Source: JACCZX01 sp963807155
GTDB taxonomy: Bacteria > Pseudomonadota > Gammaproteobacteria > Burkholderiales > Burkholderiaceae_F
Reading direction: 5' to 3'
Length of the DNA stretch: 64,000 nt
Assembly (NCBI GenBank): GCA_963807155.1
Contig: CAWEAZ010000011.1
Coordinates: forward strand, 184,522 to 248,521
Shown here in pieces: positions 29,537 to 39,706 of this stretch. Under the pieces are notes generated by a model. It had not been told where the DNA came from, did not search any database, and worked only from the letters and a program-made list of their open reading frames with translations. Numbering within the stretch: position 1 is the stretch's first letter; each line of letters opens with the position of its first letter. A program made the translations under genes and the position numbers.

Positions 29537-30364
29537 CTACAGGAACAAGTCCGGCACCAGCTCACGGCTGCCTGGGACGACCGAATACTTGCTCAGATCC
29601 GTAATGCCGGCCGTTTTCAACACTTCGTCGTCAATAAAAAAATTGCCGGTCGTCGTCTTAGCGTCGGAAATGAGCACCTGATAGGCGGCGTCGGCCATGA
29701 TCTCTGGCGTGCGGCAATGCTCGGGTTTGATCCCGGGGATCATCTGGAGTGCGGCCGTGTAAATGACTGTGCGCGGCCATAGCGCGTTGACCGCTATGCC
29801 GTATTGGCGAAACTCGGCTGAGTGCCCGAGCACGCACATGCTCATGCCGTACTTTGCCATCGTGTATGCGACGTGCGGCGCGAACCAGCGCGGGTTCATA
29901 TTCAGCGGCGGTGACAACGTAAGAATGTGCGGGTTGCGCTTGCGCTCGGCCGACTGCTTCAGATACGGCAAGCACGCCTGCGTGCACAAAAATGTGCCGC
30001 GCACGTCGACGCCGAACATCAGGTCGAAGCGCTTCATCGGGGTTGCTTCGGTCGGCGTCAGACTGATTGCGCTTGCGTTGTTGACCAGGATGTCAATTCC
30101 GCCGAAGGTTTCAGCGGTTTTCTTGGCAGCAGCTACGACCTGTTGTTCATCGCGAATGTCGCAAGCGATCGCGAGTGCCTTGCCGCCCGCCGCTTCGACT
30201 TCTTCTGCAGCGCTATGAATCGTGCCGGGTAGTTTCGGGTTCGGCTCGACCGTTTTGGCTGCGATCGCAACGTTCGCGCCGTCGGCAGCGGCGCGCTTGA
30301 CGATAGCCAAGCCAATGCCGCGCGAGCCACCGGAAATAAAAATCGTCTTGCCTGCAAGGTTCAT
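29537..30364 (-). CDS. short-chain dehydrogenase/reductase (HSDL2-like)
   Basis: About 275 residues from the ATG at 30364, which overlaps the stop of the thioesterase gene. The glycine motif is SGGSRGIGLAIVKRAAADGA, then NNASAISL, and the catalytic pair is in YTMAKYGMSMC. It resembles the SDR part of human HSDL2 and bacterial relatives, without the SCP2 domain. Last gene of the beta-oxidation operon, so a hydroxyacyl or related lipid substrate is plausible. Confidence 0.87.
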   Translation of the reverse strand: MNLAGKTIFISGGSRGIGLAIVKRAAADGANVAIAAKTVEPNPKLPGTIHSAAEEVEAAGGKALAIACDIRDEQQVVAAAKKTAETFGGIDILVNNASAISLTPTEATPMKRFDLMFGVDVRGTFLCTQACLPYLKQSAERKRNPHILTLSPPLNMNPRWFAPHVAYTMAKYGMSMCVLGHSAEFRQYGIAVNALWPRTVIYTAALQMIPGIKPEHCRTPEIMADAAYQVLISDAKTTTGNFFIDDEVLKTAGITDLSKYSVVPGSRELVPDLFL

Positions 30365-30790
30365 TTTTTTGGCCAGAGAATCATCTGCGTGCAGCGAAAC
30401 AGCGCAATCGTCTTGCCACTGTCGACGTGCGTCACGGTCGCATCCCACACCTGAGTCGTGCGGCCCTGGTGCGCAGCGCTGGCGTCAGCGCGTAACGTCC
30501 CGTCGATTGCAGTGTTCAGAAAATTAGACTTCAACTCAATCGTCGTAAAGTTCAGTCGCGCCGTCCGGCAGATGCGCGATGGTGGCATACCCCGCCGCAG
30601 TGTCCGCCAGCGCGATGACGGAAGCCGCGTGCAAATAACCGTTCGGCGCCAAGAACTGGGGCTTAATAACGACCTCCATCGCCAGCCGTCCTTCGCTGAT
30701 GCCGACGACCTTGAGGCCGAACCAGCCCGGTAGGTTATCGCCGGTGCGCCGATTCAAATTTTCGAGACTGGCATCGGGACGTAACGGCAT
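30361..30790 (-). CDS. PaaI-type thioesterase (frame broken once)
   Basis: About 143 codons with a single hotdog domain. The catalytic region is PNGYLHAASVIALADTAAGY, and the C-terminal strand FTTIELKSNFLNTA is in the next frame. One extra G near 30550 breaks DGATNFTTIE. It probably hydrolyses acyl- or aryl-CoA dead-end intermediates. It lies 18 bp after the enoyl-CoA hydratase and its stop overlaps the SDR start. Confidence 0.85.
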
Positions 30791-30808
30791 CGTCGTGTTC
30801 GATTTGGA

Positions 30809-31574
30809 TCAAGCAAACTTCGAAAAGTCCGGCTTCCTGCGTTCGAAAAACGCCGTGAACGCCTCTTTCGCCTCTGCGCTGCGCAGCATCTGTCCGAACG
30901 AGCTGGCCTCGTCAGCGATGACCCTTTCGGTGACCGCCTTCCATCCTGAGCGCAACAATCGCTTGGTCGCGCGCACCGAAGCCGGCGGCAGTTGATTGAA
31001 ACGTTCGGCCTGCTTGATCGCAAAGTCAAGAACCTCGTCCGGCGGCAGCACGCGGTTGACGATTTTCATTTCGACCGCTTCACTCGCGTTGATCGGCTCC
31101 GCCAGCAGAAGCTTCTCCACTGCCTTGTGATAGCCGGCGTTAAGCGGGATCAGAAGGCTCGATGCGAATTCGGGGCATAGAGCCCAGCGACACGAACGGC
31201 ATCGAAAAAACGGAATTGTCGGCGCAGTAGACCAGATCACAGTGCATCAACATCGTCGTACCAATGCCGACCGCGGCGCCGTTCACCGCAGCAACCACGG
31301 GCTTCTCTGCATAGCCGAGCGCTTGCATGAACTGAAACACCGGCGCGTTCATGTCGGCCGGCGGATTCTTCATGAAATCTTCGAGGTCGTTGCCGGCGGT
31401 GAAAATGTCTTTCTGGCCATGGATCAGTATCGCGCGCGCCGCAGGGTCATCTTGTGCAGTTGCCAGCGCTTCGGCCATTGCCTGATACATCGCTGCCGTA
31501 ATGGCGTTTTTCTTTTCCGGCCGCACGATTTGAATGCGGGCGACGCCATTGATGGTCGTACTTGCGACGGTCAT
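30809..31574 (-). CDS. enoyl-CoA hydratase/isomerase (frame broken once)
   Basis: About 255 codons, crotonase fold. The oxyanion-hole segments are FTAGNDLEDF and PVVAAVNGAAVGIGTTMLMH. The two usual catalytic acids are not both obvious, so an isomerase or a non-hydratase crotonase member cannot be excluded. The frames meet near 31175, in FSMPFVSLG / LCPEFASSLLIPLNAGY, and one extra base explains it. It lies in the beta-oxidation operon between the NTF2-like and thioesterase genes. Confidence 0.86.
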
Positions 31575-31589
31575 TTGCGGCCCCGCCGA

Positions 31590-32063
31590 CTATCGTGAAT
31601 CCGGCGCGGCTTTGCGCGCAAAGTCGCGTAGCGCCGCCGAGGCCTGCGCGCGGATCTTGTTGCGAACGAATGGTGTCCAACCCAGCAGCGAGCCCTTCGC
31701 GCCCAGCGCCTGCGAAGACCAGCGCCACAGGCTGAACTTGTCTTCCTGGCGCACGATCTTGCCAGCGACCAATTGCATCTCGGTCGTTACATGATTCTTC
31801 ACGGGCCGCCCGGTGGCAGAGAACGTGTACTGCGCTACCCAATTCACGCGCGCACGCGACTGACCGTCTTCAAGAATGTCTACGTCGATGCCGAAATCAT
31901 CTTCAGCGCGCGACAGCAGCATCTGCCACATCAACCGAGTGCCTTTCGCATTCAACAACTGAAAAACAGGGTCGCTGAACGTAGCGTGCTCGGCGTACAG
32001 CAAGCCCATCGTGTAGTGGTCGCGCACAGTGAAAGCTTCGTAGAAGCGTTCTGCGACCCCCAT
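31590..32063 (-). CDS. NTF2/SnoaL-like protein
   Basis: 157 residues. The NTF2-like cone fold is suggested by the N-terminal helix ERFYEAFTVRD, HATFSDPVFQLLN, and the C-terminal strands VKNHVTTEMQLVAGKIVRQE. Family members act as small isomerases, hydrolases or binding proteins. The position between fadA and an enoyl-CoA hydratase (10 and 15 bp gaps) suggests an accessory role in acyl-CoA degradation, as an inference only. Confidence 0.75.
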   Translation of the reverse strand: MGVAERFYEAFTVRDHYTMGLLYAEHATFSDPVFQLLNAKGTRLMWQMLLSRAEDDFGIDVDILEDGQSRARVNWVAQYTFSATGRPVKNHVTTEMQLVAGKIVRQEDKFSLWRWSSQALGAKGSLLGWTPFVRNKIRAQASAALRDFARKAAPDSR

Positions 32064-32072
32064 TAGGCGCGC

Positions 32073-33271
32073 CTACACACGTTCAAAGATTCCCGCGGCG
32101 CCCATTCCGGTGCCAACGCACATCGTGACCATGCCGTATTTGAGGTTGTTCCGACGCATCGCATGCACGACGGTAGCAGAGCGTATCGCACCGGTCGCGC
32201 CGAGCGGGTGGCCGAGTGCAATCGCCCCTCCCATCGGATTGACTTTGCTTGTGTCCAAACCGAGATCGTTGATAACGGCCACCGCCTGTGCGGCGAACGC
32301 CTCATTCAATTCGATCCAGCCTACATCTTCCTTCTTGATGCCGGCCAACTTCAACGCGACCGGTATCGCTTCCTTTGGACCGATCCCCATGATTTCAGGT
32401 GGCACGCCGCGAATGGCGAAGCTGACGAAGCGCACCAGCGGTGTCAGATTGAACTGCTTGACGGCTCGCTCTGAAGCGAGAATCAGCGCCCCAGCGCCAT
32501 CAGACGTTTGCGAACTGTTGCCCGCGGTAACGCTGCCCTTGGCGGCGAACACCGGGCGCAATTTCGCGAGAGCCTCGAGGTTCGTATCAGCCCGCGGGCC
32601 CTCATCGAGACTCACAGCGCGGGTGCGAACGTCGAGATCCTGGGTGCCCAAGTGCGGAAATTTTTCCAGAATCTCGATCGTCGTCATCTCGTCGGCAAAC
32701 AAACCGGCCTTTTGCGCCGCGATCGCTTTCTGATGCGACTCGTATGCAAATTTATCCTGCATCTCGCGCGTCACCTTCCACTGCGCCGCGACCTTTTCCG
32801 CCGTCAAGCCCATACCGTAGGCAATTCCGACGTTCTCGTCTGTCTCGAAGATGCGCGCGTTGAACGACGGCTTGTTGCCAGTCATCGGCACCATGCTCAT
32901 TGATTCGGTACCCCCGGCGATCATGACGTCGGCCTCGCCGACGCGAATCCGATCCGCTGCCATCGCTACCGCGTTTAGCCCGGACGAGCAGAACCGATTG
33001 ATCGTCACACCCCCGGTGGAGTTCGGCAGTCCAGCCAACAGGACGGCAACGCGCGCGACATTCAGCCCCTGCTCGGCTTCCGGCATCGCGCAACCGATGA
33101 TGGCGTCTTCGACCGCCTTCGGATCGAGACTCGGCACTTTTGCGACATCACCGATCGAATCGCCGCGACCAGCAGATCGTCGGGTCGCGTATTGCGGAAC
33201 ATGCCTTTCGGCGCCTTCCCTATCGGCGTACGTGTCGCGGCGACGATGTAGGCGTCTTGAATTTGTTTCAT
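32073..33271 (-). CDS. fadA: acetyl-CoA acyltransferase, thiolase (frame broken once)
   Basis: About 399 codons. The catalytic Cys is in NRFCSSGLNAVAMAADRI, the second site is GGAIALGHPLGATGAI, and the final Cys is in MVTMCVGTGMGAAG. The N-terminal piece (AYIVAATRTPIGKAPKGMFR) is in a different frame, joined near 33140 at an AAAA run, where two extra bases or one missing base would fit. It cleaves 3-ketoacyl-CoA to acetyl-CoA and a shortened acyl-CoA. It starts 1 bp after fadN ends. Confidence 0.9.
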
Positions 33272-33272
33272 C

Positions 33273-35700
33273 TCAGTTCCTCACCGGCTTGCCTGTTTGC
33301 ATCATGCCCATCATGCGTTCCTGCGACTTTGGATGATTCACAAGCTCCGTGAAAAATTTGCGCTCCAGATCGAGCAGCCACTGTTCATCGGCCTGCGCGG
33401 TCGCTTCGACGTCACCGCCGCACATCACATTTGCAATGCCCGACGCCAGGTAGAAGTCGTGTTGGCTGATAAAGCCGCCGTCTCGCATGTTGACCAGCTG
33501 TGCCTTGATATTGGCGACGCCGGTGCGGCCTGCTACTGGAAACGATACCGGCCGAAGCGCGGGTCGATAGCCGCTTGCGTGCAAGGCCGACGCCTCGTTG
33601 ATCGCCGTCCACAACAGTTCATGGTTGTTGAACACGATTTTGTCGGTCGCACGCAGGTAGCCCATCTGCTGAGCCTCGAGCGCTGACTTCGAAACGTTCG
33701 CCATTGCCGCGTTCAAAAACCAGTTCTTAATGAACGGAAACACGTCGGTGATACCGGCCGCCTGGGCCGCCTGCGCGCCGCGCAGTGCACCTTCTTTCAA
33801 TCCGCCGGCACCGGGAATCAATCCAACACCGACTTCGACCAGGCCGATGTAACTTTCGAGTGATGCCACTGTTTTCGCGCTGTGCACGATCAGCTCGCAG
33901 CCGCCCCCGAGCGCCATGCCGCTGACTACAGTGATAACAGGCACTTGCGCGTACTTGATGCGCATCCAGGCGTCCTGCATCTTTTTCTCTTCGACGTCGA
34001 TCGCCTTCGCGCCGCCGGACATGAACACCGGCATCATCGCCTGCAAGTCGGCGCCGACTGAAAACGGATCGTCGGGCGACCATACGACCAATCCGCGGTA
34101 CTGCGACTCTGCGAGATCGACCGCCTTCAATAGTCCTGCGATGACTCCGGGACCGATCGCGTGTACTTTCGTTTTGATCGACAGAATCAATACATCGGCA
34201 GTCGTGCCAGACAGCCCGATCGTCCATATCCGCACCGAGTCGTCTTCGAACACCGTTGTGCCGCCGGTTGCGCCCGTCGGATTTCCCTCGCCCAACAGCG
34301 GCGCACGAAAGATCTGCTTCGAATAGACCGGCAGCGTCGAGCGAGGAATGAATTTCTTTTTCGAAGGCGACCACGAACCTTCAGGCGTGTGCACGCCCTT
34401 CGCGTTGGCCACTGGTCCTTCGAAGACCCACTTCGGCAACGGCGCTTTCGATAAGGCTTCACCCGCGTCGATATCGGCCTTCACCCATTCGGCAACCTGT
34501 TTCCATCCCGCTGCTTGCCACGTTTCAAACGGTCCGGTCGACCATCCGAATCCCCAACGCAGGGCAAAGTCGACGTCGCGTGCGGTGTCGGCGATCGACT
34601 CGAGATGCACTGCGATGTAATGGAAACGCATCGCGAAAAATCGCCCATAAGAATTTCGCCTGCGGATGATCCGATTCGCGCAGCAGCTTCAGCCGCTCGG
34701 CCGGGTCTTTCTTCTTCAAGATGCGGCCGACCAGCTCATCGGCTTTGCCGCTGCTTTCAACGTAGCCACCCGTTTTGGGGTCGAGCACGTTGATCGCCTT
34801 GCCTTCTTTTCGATAGAACCCGGCGCCGGATTTCTGGCCCAACGCGCCCTTTTCGACCAACCCTTTCAGCACGGTCGGCGTTGCAAAGTGTTCGGCAAAC
34901 GGATCGATCGACGCCGGCAAAGTGTCCTGCATCGTCTTGATCACATGCGCCATCGTGTCGAGTCCGACGACATCGGCGGTACGAAACGTCGCGCTCTTCG
35001 CGCGTCCGAGTCGCACGCCGGTCAGATCGTCGACGACGTCATACGGCAGCCCATACTTTTCGGCTTCCTTGATCGTCGCCAGCATGCCGAAGATGCCGAC
35101 GCGGTTCGCGATGAAATTCGGCGTGTCTTTGGCGCGCACGACGCCCTTGCCGAGCGTCGAGGTTAAAAAGGTTTCCAGGTCGTCAAGGATTTCAGGCCGC
35201 GTGGCGGACGTCGGAATCAATTCGACCAAGTGCATATAACGCGGTGGATTGAAAAAATGGACGCCGCAGAAGCGTGCCTTCAATGCATCGTCCATCGCTT
35301 CGGCAAGCTTGGCGATCGGCAGGCCTGACGTATTGGAAGCGAAGATTGCGTTTTCGGAAACGAAAGGCGCGACCTTCCGATACAGGTCGTGCTTCCAGTC
35401 CATCCGCTCCGCGATGGCTTCGATGATCACATCGCAGCCGCGCAGCAGCTCCAGATTTTCTTCGTAATTGGCGGGTTGTATGTGAACCGCATCGTCCTTG
35501 TTGCCGAGCGGAGCCGGGTTCAGCTTTTTCAGATTCTCGATCGCGCGCAGCACGATTCCGTTCTTGTTCGGACCTTTAGCGTCGGGCAAGTCGAACAGAA
35601 CAACCGGCACTTTCGCGTTCACGCAATGCGCGGCGATCTGCGCCCCCATTACTCCGGCGCCGAGTACCGCCACTTTTCTCACTACAAAGTTCTTCATCAA
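33273..35700 (-). CDS. fadN: 3-hydroxyacyl-CoA dehydrogenase / enoyl-CoA hydratase fusion, FadN-like (frame broken once)
   Basis: About 808 codons. The dehydrogenase is first: NAD motif VAVLGAGVMGAQIAAHCVNA, then FCGVHFFNPPRYMHLVELIP and KDTPNFIANRVGIFG. The crotonase domain is second: DDPFSVGADLQAMM and SGMALGGGCELIVHSAKT. This order is that of Bacillus FadN, not of E. coli FadB. One extra C near 34635 breaks FRDAFHYIAVHLES. It performs hydration and oxidation of enoyl-CoA. It overlaps the fadE stop by ATGA. The order fadE-fadN-fadA uses the same three partners as the Bacillus fadNAE operon. Confidence 0.88.
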
Positions 35701-37509
35701 AAACTCTCCGCCGGCAGTTCCATCAAATTCTTCACGCCCGAGCGCGCCGATCGAATGCGAGACGCGGTTTCCGGCAGCAGACGCTCAAAGTAAAAGCGCG
35801 CCACCATCAATTTGTTGCGATAAAACGGATCGACACGATCACCGTCAGCCTTGATGCGCGCCAACGCCACCTTCGCCATACGGGCCCAGAAATACGCGTA
35901 CACCAGATGTCCGACGATGCGCAGATAGTCGACCGCCGCACCGCCGGCTTCGTCCGGGTTGGCAAACGCCTTCATGCCGATCTCGGTGGTCAGCTTCGTA
36001 ACTTGGTCGCCCAGGTCCGCCAGCGGCGTTACGAACTCGCTCATCTCACTCGCAGTCCCGTTTTCATCAATGAAGTCGGTAATCAACTTGCCAAAAGCTT
36101 TCAGCCGCGCACCGTTATCCATCAACACCTTGCGTCCAAGCAAATCAAGCGACTGGATCGTGTTGGTGCCTTCGTAAATCATGTTGATGCGCGCATCGCG
36201 CACAAATTGCTCCATGCCCCATTCGCGGATGTAGCCGTGGCCGCCCAGCACGCCAAGGCATTCGGACGCGCAATCGAATCCGTTGTCAGTCATGAAAGCC
36301 TTAACGATCGGCGTCATCAGCGCCATCATGTCCGCCGGCGAACTTCTTCTGCTGCTCGTCCGGGTGGTGAAATTGCAGATCAGCCATTAGCGCAACCCAG
36401 TAGGCGAACGCACGGCCGCCTTCGGCGTATGCGCGCGCCGTCAATAGCGAACGTCGCACGTCCGCGTGCACAATGATTGGGTCAGCCGGCTTGCTCGGAT
36501 CCTTGACACCCGACAGCGAACGCCCCTGGAGGCGGTCCTTCGCGTACGCTGCCGCATTCTGATAAGCGATCTCGGTCAGGCCGAGGCCATGAACTCCGAC
36601 ACCGAGCCGCGCGCCGTTCATCATCGTGAACATGGCGTTCAAGCCCTTGTTCGGTTGGCCCACCAGCCAACCCGTTGCACGATCCAAGTTAATCTGGCAC
36701 GTCGCGCTGCCGTTGATTCCCATCTTGTGTTCAATTCCGCCGCAGTACAAACCGTTACGCACACCCACTTTGGCCTCAGCGCCGGCGCCTTCAGGCAGAA
36801 ATTTCGGCACCACGAACAACGATATGCCCTTGGTACCCTGCGGCGCGTCCGGCAGGCGCGCTAGCACGAGATGAATGATGTTCTCGGCCAGGTCGTGCTC
36901 GCCAGCAGTGATAAAAATCTTGCCGCCGGTCAGTTGATAGCTGCCATCGGCCTGCGGCTCGGCTTTCGTGCGGATCAATCCGAGATCGGTGCCGCACTGA
37001 GGCTCAGTCAAGCACATCGTTCCGGTCCACTGTCCCGACGTGAGCTTCGACAGGTAGACATTCTTCTGTTCGTCGGTGCCGTGCAGCAGCAGGCACTCGC
37101 TGGCGCCAATCGTCAGTCCGGCGTAGGAAGCCCACGCCTGGTTGGTGGAATATTGCATTTCGTAAAACGCGATCTGCAGCAGGTGAGGCAAGCCTTGGCC
37201 GCCGAACTCGGTCTCGCCTGCCAATCCTGGCCAACCCGCAGCGCGAAAGGTGTCGAACGCATGTTTGAAACCGTGCGGCGTCTTCACCGAATGCGTAGCA
37301 GCGTCGTACGTGCAGCCCTCTGCGTCGCCGGTCTGGTTAATCGGCAGCAACAGCTCCTCACAAAACTTTCCGGCCTGTTCGACCACCTGATTGATCGTGT
37401 CGACATCGAGATCCGAGTAGCGGGGCAACGCATTCAACGCGTCGACGGCGCCAAGCACTTCGTGAATGACGAATTGCTGATCACGCAATGGGGCTTTGTA
37501 AATAGGCAT
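35697..37509 (-). CDS. fadE: acyl-CoA dehydrogenase (frame broken once)
   Basis: About 604 codons, the long acyl-CoA dehydrogenase type with a C-terminal extension. FAD and substrate segments are MCLTEPQCGTDLGLIRTKA and KIFITAGEHDLAENIIHLVL, then GGHGYIREWGMEQFVRDARI with the arginine finger and NMIYEGTNTIQSLDL. The frames meet near 36332; dropping one G gives KKFAADMMALMTPIVKAF. It introduces the alpha-beta double bond in acyl-CoA and passes electrons to ETF. It lies 19 bp after the TetR regulator in the same operon. Confidence 0.9.
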
Positions 37510-37528
37510 GACGACTCCTGTTAACTTT

Positions 37529-38155
37529 TTAGCGACGCGCGCTGTCGATCAAGCGGCGCAGACCCGCGCGCGCGCGCTTTGCGCTATCGGCCGAGCGCAG
37601 CAGTCGCGCGTCCTGATGCATGGCGAGCATCAGGCCGTAGATCTCAAAGACGAGTTGCTGCGCGTCCAGGTTCGGTCTCAGATGACCTTCGGTCACGGCC
37701 TGCCGGATCGCCTTGATCAGTTCGCGCTTCCAGCCTGCAATGATCGCGACCATCTCGTCACGCAGCGGGCCGGGAACATCGTCGTATTCGACCGCGCCAG
37801 CGATCATGATGCAGCCGCGTGTCATCTCGCGCGCCAAAAATGCAACCCAGCGCTCCAAAATGGCTTCGAGCCGCGGCAATCCGCGCGGCTTTGTGACCGC
37901 CGGTCTCAGCACTTCGTCGACAAATCGCTGTACGTACGCTTTCAGCACTGCGAGTTGCAGCTCTTCGCGCGAGCCGAAATGCGCGAATACGCCACTCTTG
38001 CTCATCTGCATCGAATCGGCGAGCGTGCCGATCGTCAGGCCTTCGAGCCCGTCGCGGCTCGCCGCTAGAAGCGCAGCTTCGACGATTGCCGCACGCGTCA
38101 TCTCGCCCTTGCGCGGTGACGTCGCAATCGACACGTGAGAAACGGAATTTGGCAT
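37529..38155 (-). CDS. TetR-family regulator of the beta-oxidation operon
   Basis: 208 residues. The N-terminal helix-turn-helix is ALLAASRDGLEGLTIGTLAD followed by MSKSGVFAHFGSREEL. The C-terminal ligand domain is helical and begins around residue 90. It is the first gene of the fad operon. A sigma-70-like promoter and a perfect palindrome lie directly upstream, so it probably represses its own operon and is released by acyl-CoA or a related ligand, as FadR/PsrA-type TetR proteins are. The ligand is inferred, not shown. Confidence 0.88.
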   Translation of the reverse strand: MPNSVSHVSIATSPRKGEMTRAAIVEAALLAASRDGLEGLTIGTLADSMQMSKSGVFAHFGSREELQLAVLKAYVQRFVDEVLRPAVTKPRGLPRLEAILERWVAFLAREMTRGCIMIAGAVEYDDVPGPLRDEMVAIIAGWKRELIKAIRQAVTEGHLRPNLDAQQLVFEIYGLMLAMHQDARLLRSADSAKRARAGLRRLIDSARR

Positions 38156-38172
38156 TCAGGGGAGAGTAAAAT

Positions 38173-38182
38173 CGAACGTTCG
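38173..38182. promoter_or_regulatory. palindromic operator at the head of the fad operon
   Basis: CGAACGTTCG is a perfect 10-bp palindrome 18 bp upstream of the TetR gene. It starts one base downstream of the predicted -10 box and so covers the transcription start. This placement is the classic one for autorepression by a TetR dimer. Confidence 0.65.
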
Positions 38183-38183
38183 T

Positions 38184-38212
38184 ACTATTTCAGACGCAGC
38201 CTCGGCAGTCAA
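38184..38212 (-). promoter_or_regulatory. predicted sigma-70 promoter of the fad operon
   Basis: On the minus strand, TTGACT (38207-38212), a 17-bp spacer and AATAGT (38184-38189) lie just upstream of the palindrome. The -35 part falls inside the last codons of the lysR-type gene, so the fad operon has its own promoter despite the same orientation. Confidence 0.5.
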
Positions 38213-39138
38213 CCCGGCTTTTAGAGGCCGCGACTAAGTGCGTTTTGGTGGTTTGCTCGAACCACCGTTTGACGTGATCGACGAACAGCCGCACTTTCTG
38301 CGACAGGTGCCGGTGACTCGGATAAACAGCCCAGATCTCGCCCCGCGTAGCCTCGAACCCTGGCAATACGCGCACCAACTTGCCCTGATCGATGGCATCT
38401 TCGACCAGAAAGTCGGGCTCGCACACGATGCCCAACCCGGCAATCGCCGCTGCTACCAGCGCCTCGGCGCTATTCGCGTGCAGGCTGCCGGTCACGCGCA
38501 CGTCATGCGGTTGCCCGACTGGAATCGGTAAAGCGCCAGCTGCGCGGCGCACTTGCGTACGCGTAGGTCAAAACGTTATGCGTGGCCAGATCTGCGGGTG
38601 TTGATGGAAGTCCGTGCCGCTTCAGATAGTCAGGGGAAGCGCACGCGATCAGCTGCATCGACCCCAGGCGGCGCGCCACCAGCCGGTCACTGCCGACTTG
38701 CCCAACGCGGATCGCTAAGTCGAAGCCTTCTTCGACCAGATCGATTATCCGATCGGACACGACAACATCGAACTTCACGTCCGGATAGTGCTCGACAAAC
38801 TCGGCGATAGCGGGCGCCACGCGTTTCTCCGCCATGTTGTACGAGCACGTCAGGCGCAAAGTGCCGCGTGGTGCTACAGCCGATTGGCCGACGATCGCCT
38901 CCGCCTCTGCCAGATCGCTTAACAACGCGACCGAGCGTTCATAGAACGCCTGGCCACTTTCGGTCAGCGAAAGCCGGCGCGTTGTCCGATTTAACAAGCG
39001 CGCCCCAAGGTGCTGCTCGAGATCCGCGATCTGCCGCGACAGCGATGAAGTCGACGTGCCTAGGCGTTCGGCGGCCGCGACGAAGCTGCCGCTTTCAACT
39101 ACGCGCACAAACGATTGCATCGCGGACCAGCGATCCAT
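38190..39138 (-). CDS. LysR-family transcriptional regulator (frame broken once)
   Basis: About 316 codons. The N-terminal winged helix-turn-helix is FVAAAERLGTSTSSLSRQIA. The substrate-binding domain starts around residue 90 (GTLRLTCSYNMAEKRVAPAI) and includes DLAIRVGQVGSDRLVARRLG. One extra C near 38530 breaks TDSSGQPHDVRV. It is divergent from the doxX-gstA-ygiD operon with a 107-bp gap holding two palindromes, the usual layout of a LysR regulator and its target operon. Confidence 0.88.
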
Positions 39139-39148
39139 CGCGCGATTC

Positions 39149-39163
39149 TCCCGTATTTCGGGA
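39149..39163. promoter_or_regulatory. candidate LysR-type operator
   Basis: TCCCG-N5-CGGGA, a T-N13-A inverted repeat, lies just upstream of the lysR-type start and about 85 bp before doxX. A second perfect palindrome, CTCGATCGAG, lies at 39191-39200 in the same gap. Either could be the regulator site or its half-sites. Confidence 0.4.
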
Positions 39164-39245
39164 TGAACATTTGCGCGCCGCCACCTTTGTCTCGATCGAG
39201 GGCGCGCCTACATTGCCTCCAGTCACAAAACCAATGGAGAAATTG

Positions 39246-39674
39246 ATGATCGACGCTCGCACAGCGCCTTACGCAGCCTTCACGTTGCGACTCGCGCTTG
39301 GCGCAATGTTCATTGCGCATGCATTACTGAAAGTATTTGTATTCACATTGCCCGGCACAGTGCAGTTTTTCGAATCGCTCGGCCTGCCCGGAGTCCTGGC
39401 GTACGTGACAGTCGGCGCCGAGCTGGTAGGCGGCGTCATGCTGATACTCGGCATCGGAACACGCTGGGTCGCTGCGCTATTGATACCGGTGTTGCTCGGA
39501 GCAACGTGGGCACACGCGCCCAACGGGTGGTTGTTCACCTCCCCGAATGGAGGGTGGGAGTATCCGGCGTTCTTGAGCATTGCCGCGTTCGTGCAAGCGT
39601 TGCTCGGTGACGGTGCGTTTTCGCTGTCGTCTGTATTCAATTCCAGGCCCGGTGCGCAGTTGCGTACGGCTTAG
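39246..39674 (+). CDS. DoxX family membrane protein
   Basis: 142 residues. It has four hydrophobic helices (for example LRLALGAMFIAHALLKVFVF and VGAELVGGVMLILGIGTRWV) and the DoxX pattern with a conserved Gly/Glu region, GAELVGG. The ATG at 39246 follows GGAGAAATTG; an in-frame ATG at 39234 overlaps that ribosome site and is less likely. DoxX-type proteins are small quinone-reductase-like or redox-linked membrane proteins. First gene of a three-gene operon with gstA and a dioxygenase. Confidence 0.86.
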   Translation: MIDARTAPYAAFTLRLALGAMFIAHALLKVFVFTLPGTVQFFESLGLPGVLAYVTVGAELVGGVMLILGIGTRWVAALLIPVLLGATWAHAPNGWLFTSPNGGWEYPAFLSIAAFVQALLGDGAFSLSSVFNSRPGAQLRTA

Positions 39675-39706
39675 CAGATCAACACGGCTCACCGAAAGGA
39701 CTTGCA

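Noticed and set aside
30361..36332. Programmed frameshifting as explanation of the split beta-oxidation genes
   Set aside because: No shared slippery sequence or downstream structure is seen at the breaks, they lie at unrelated positions in each protein, and the same kind of break occurs in many unrelated genes.
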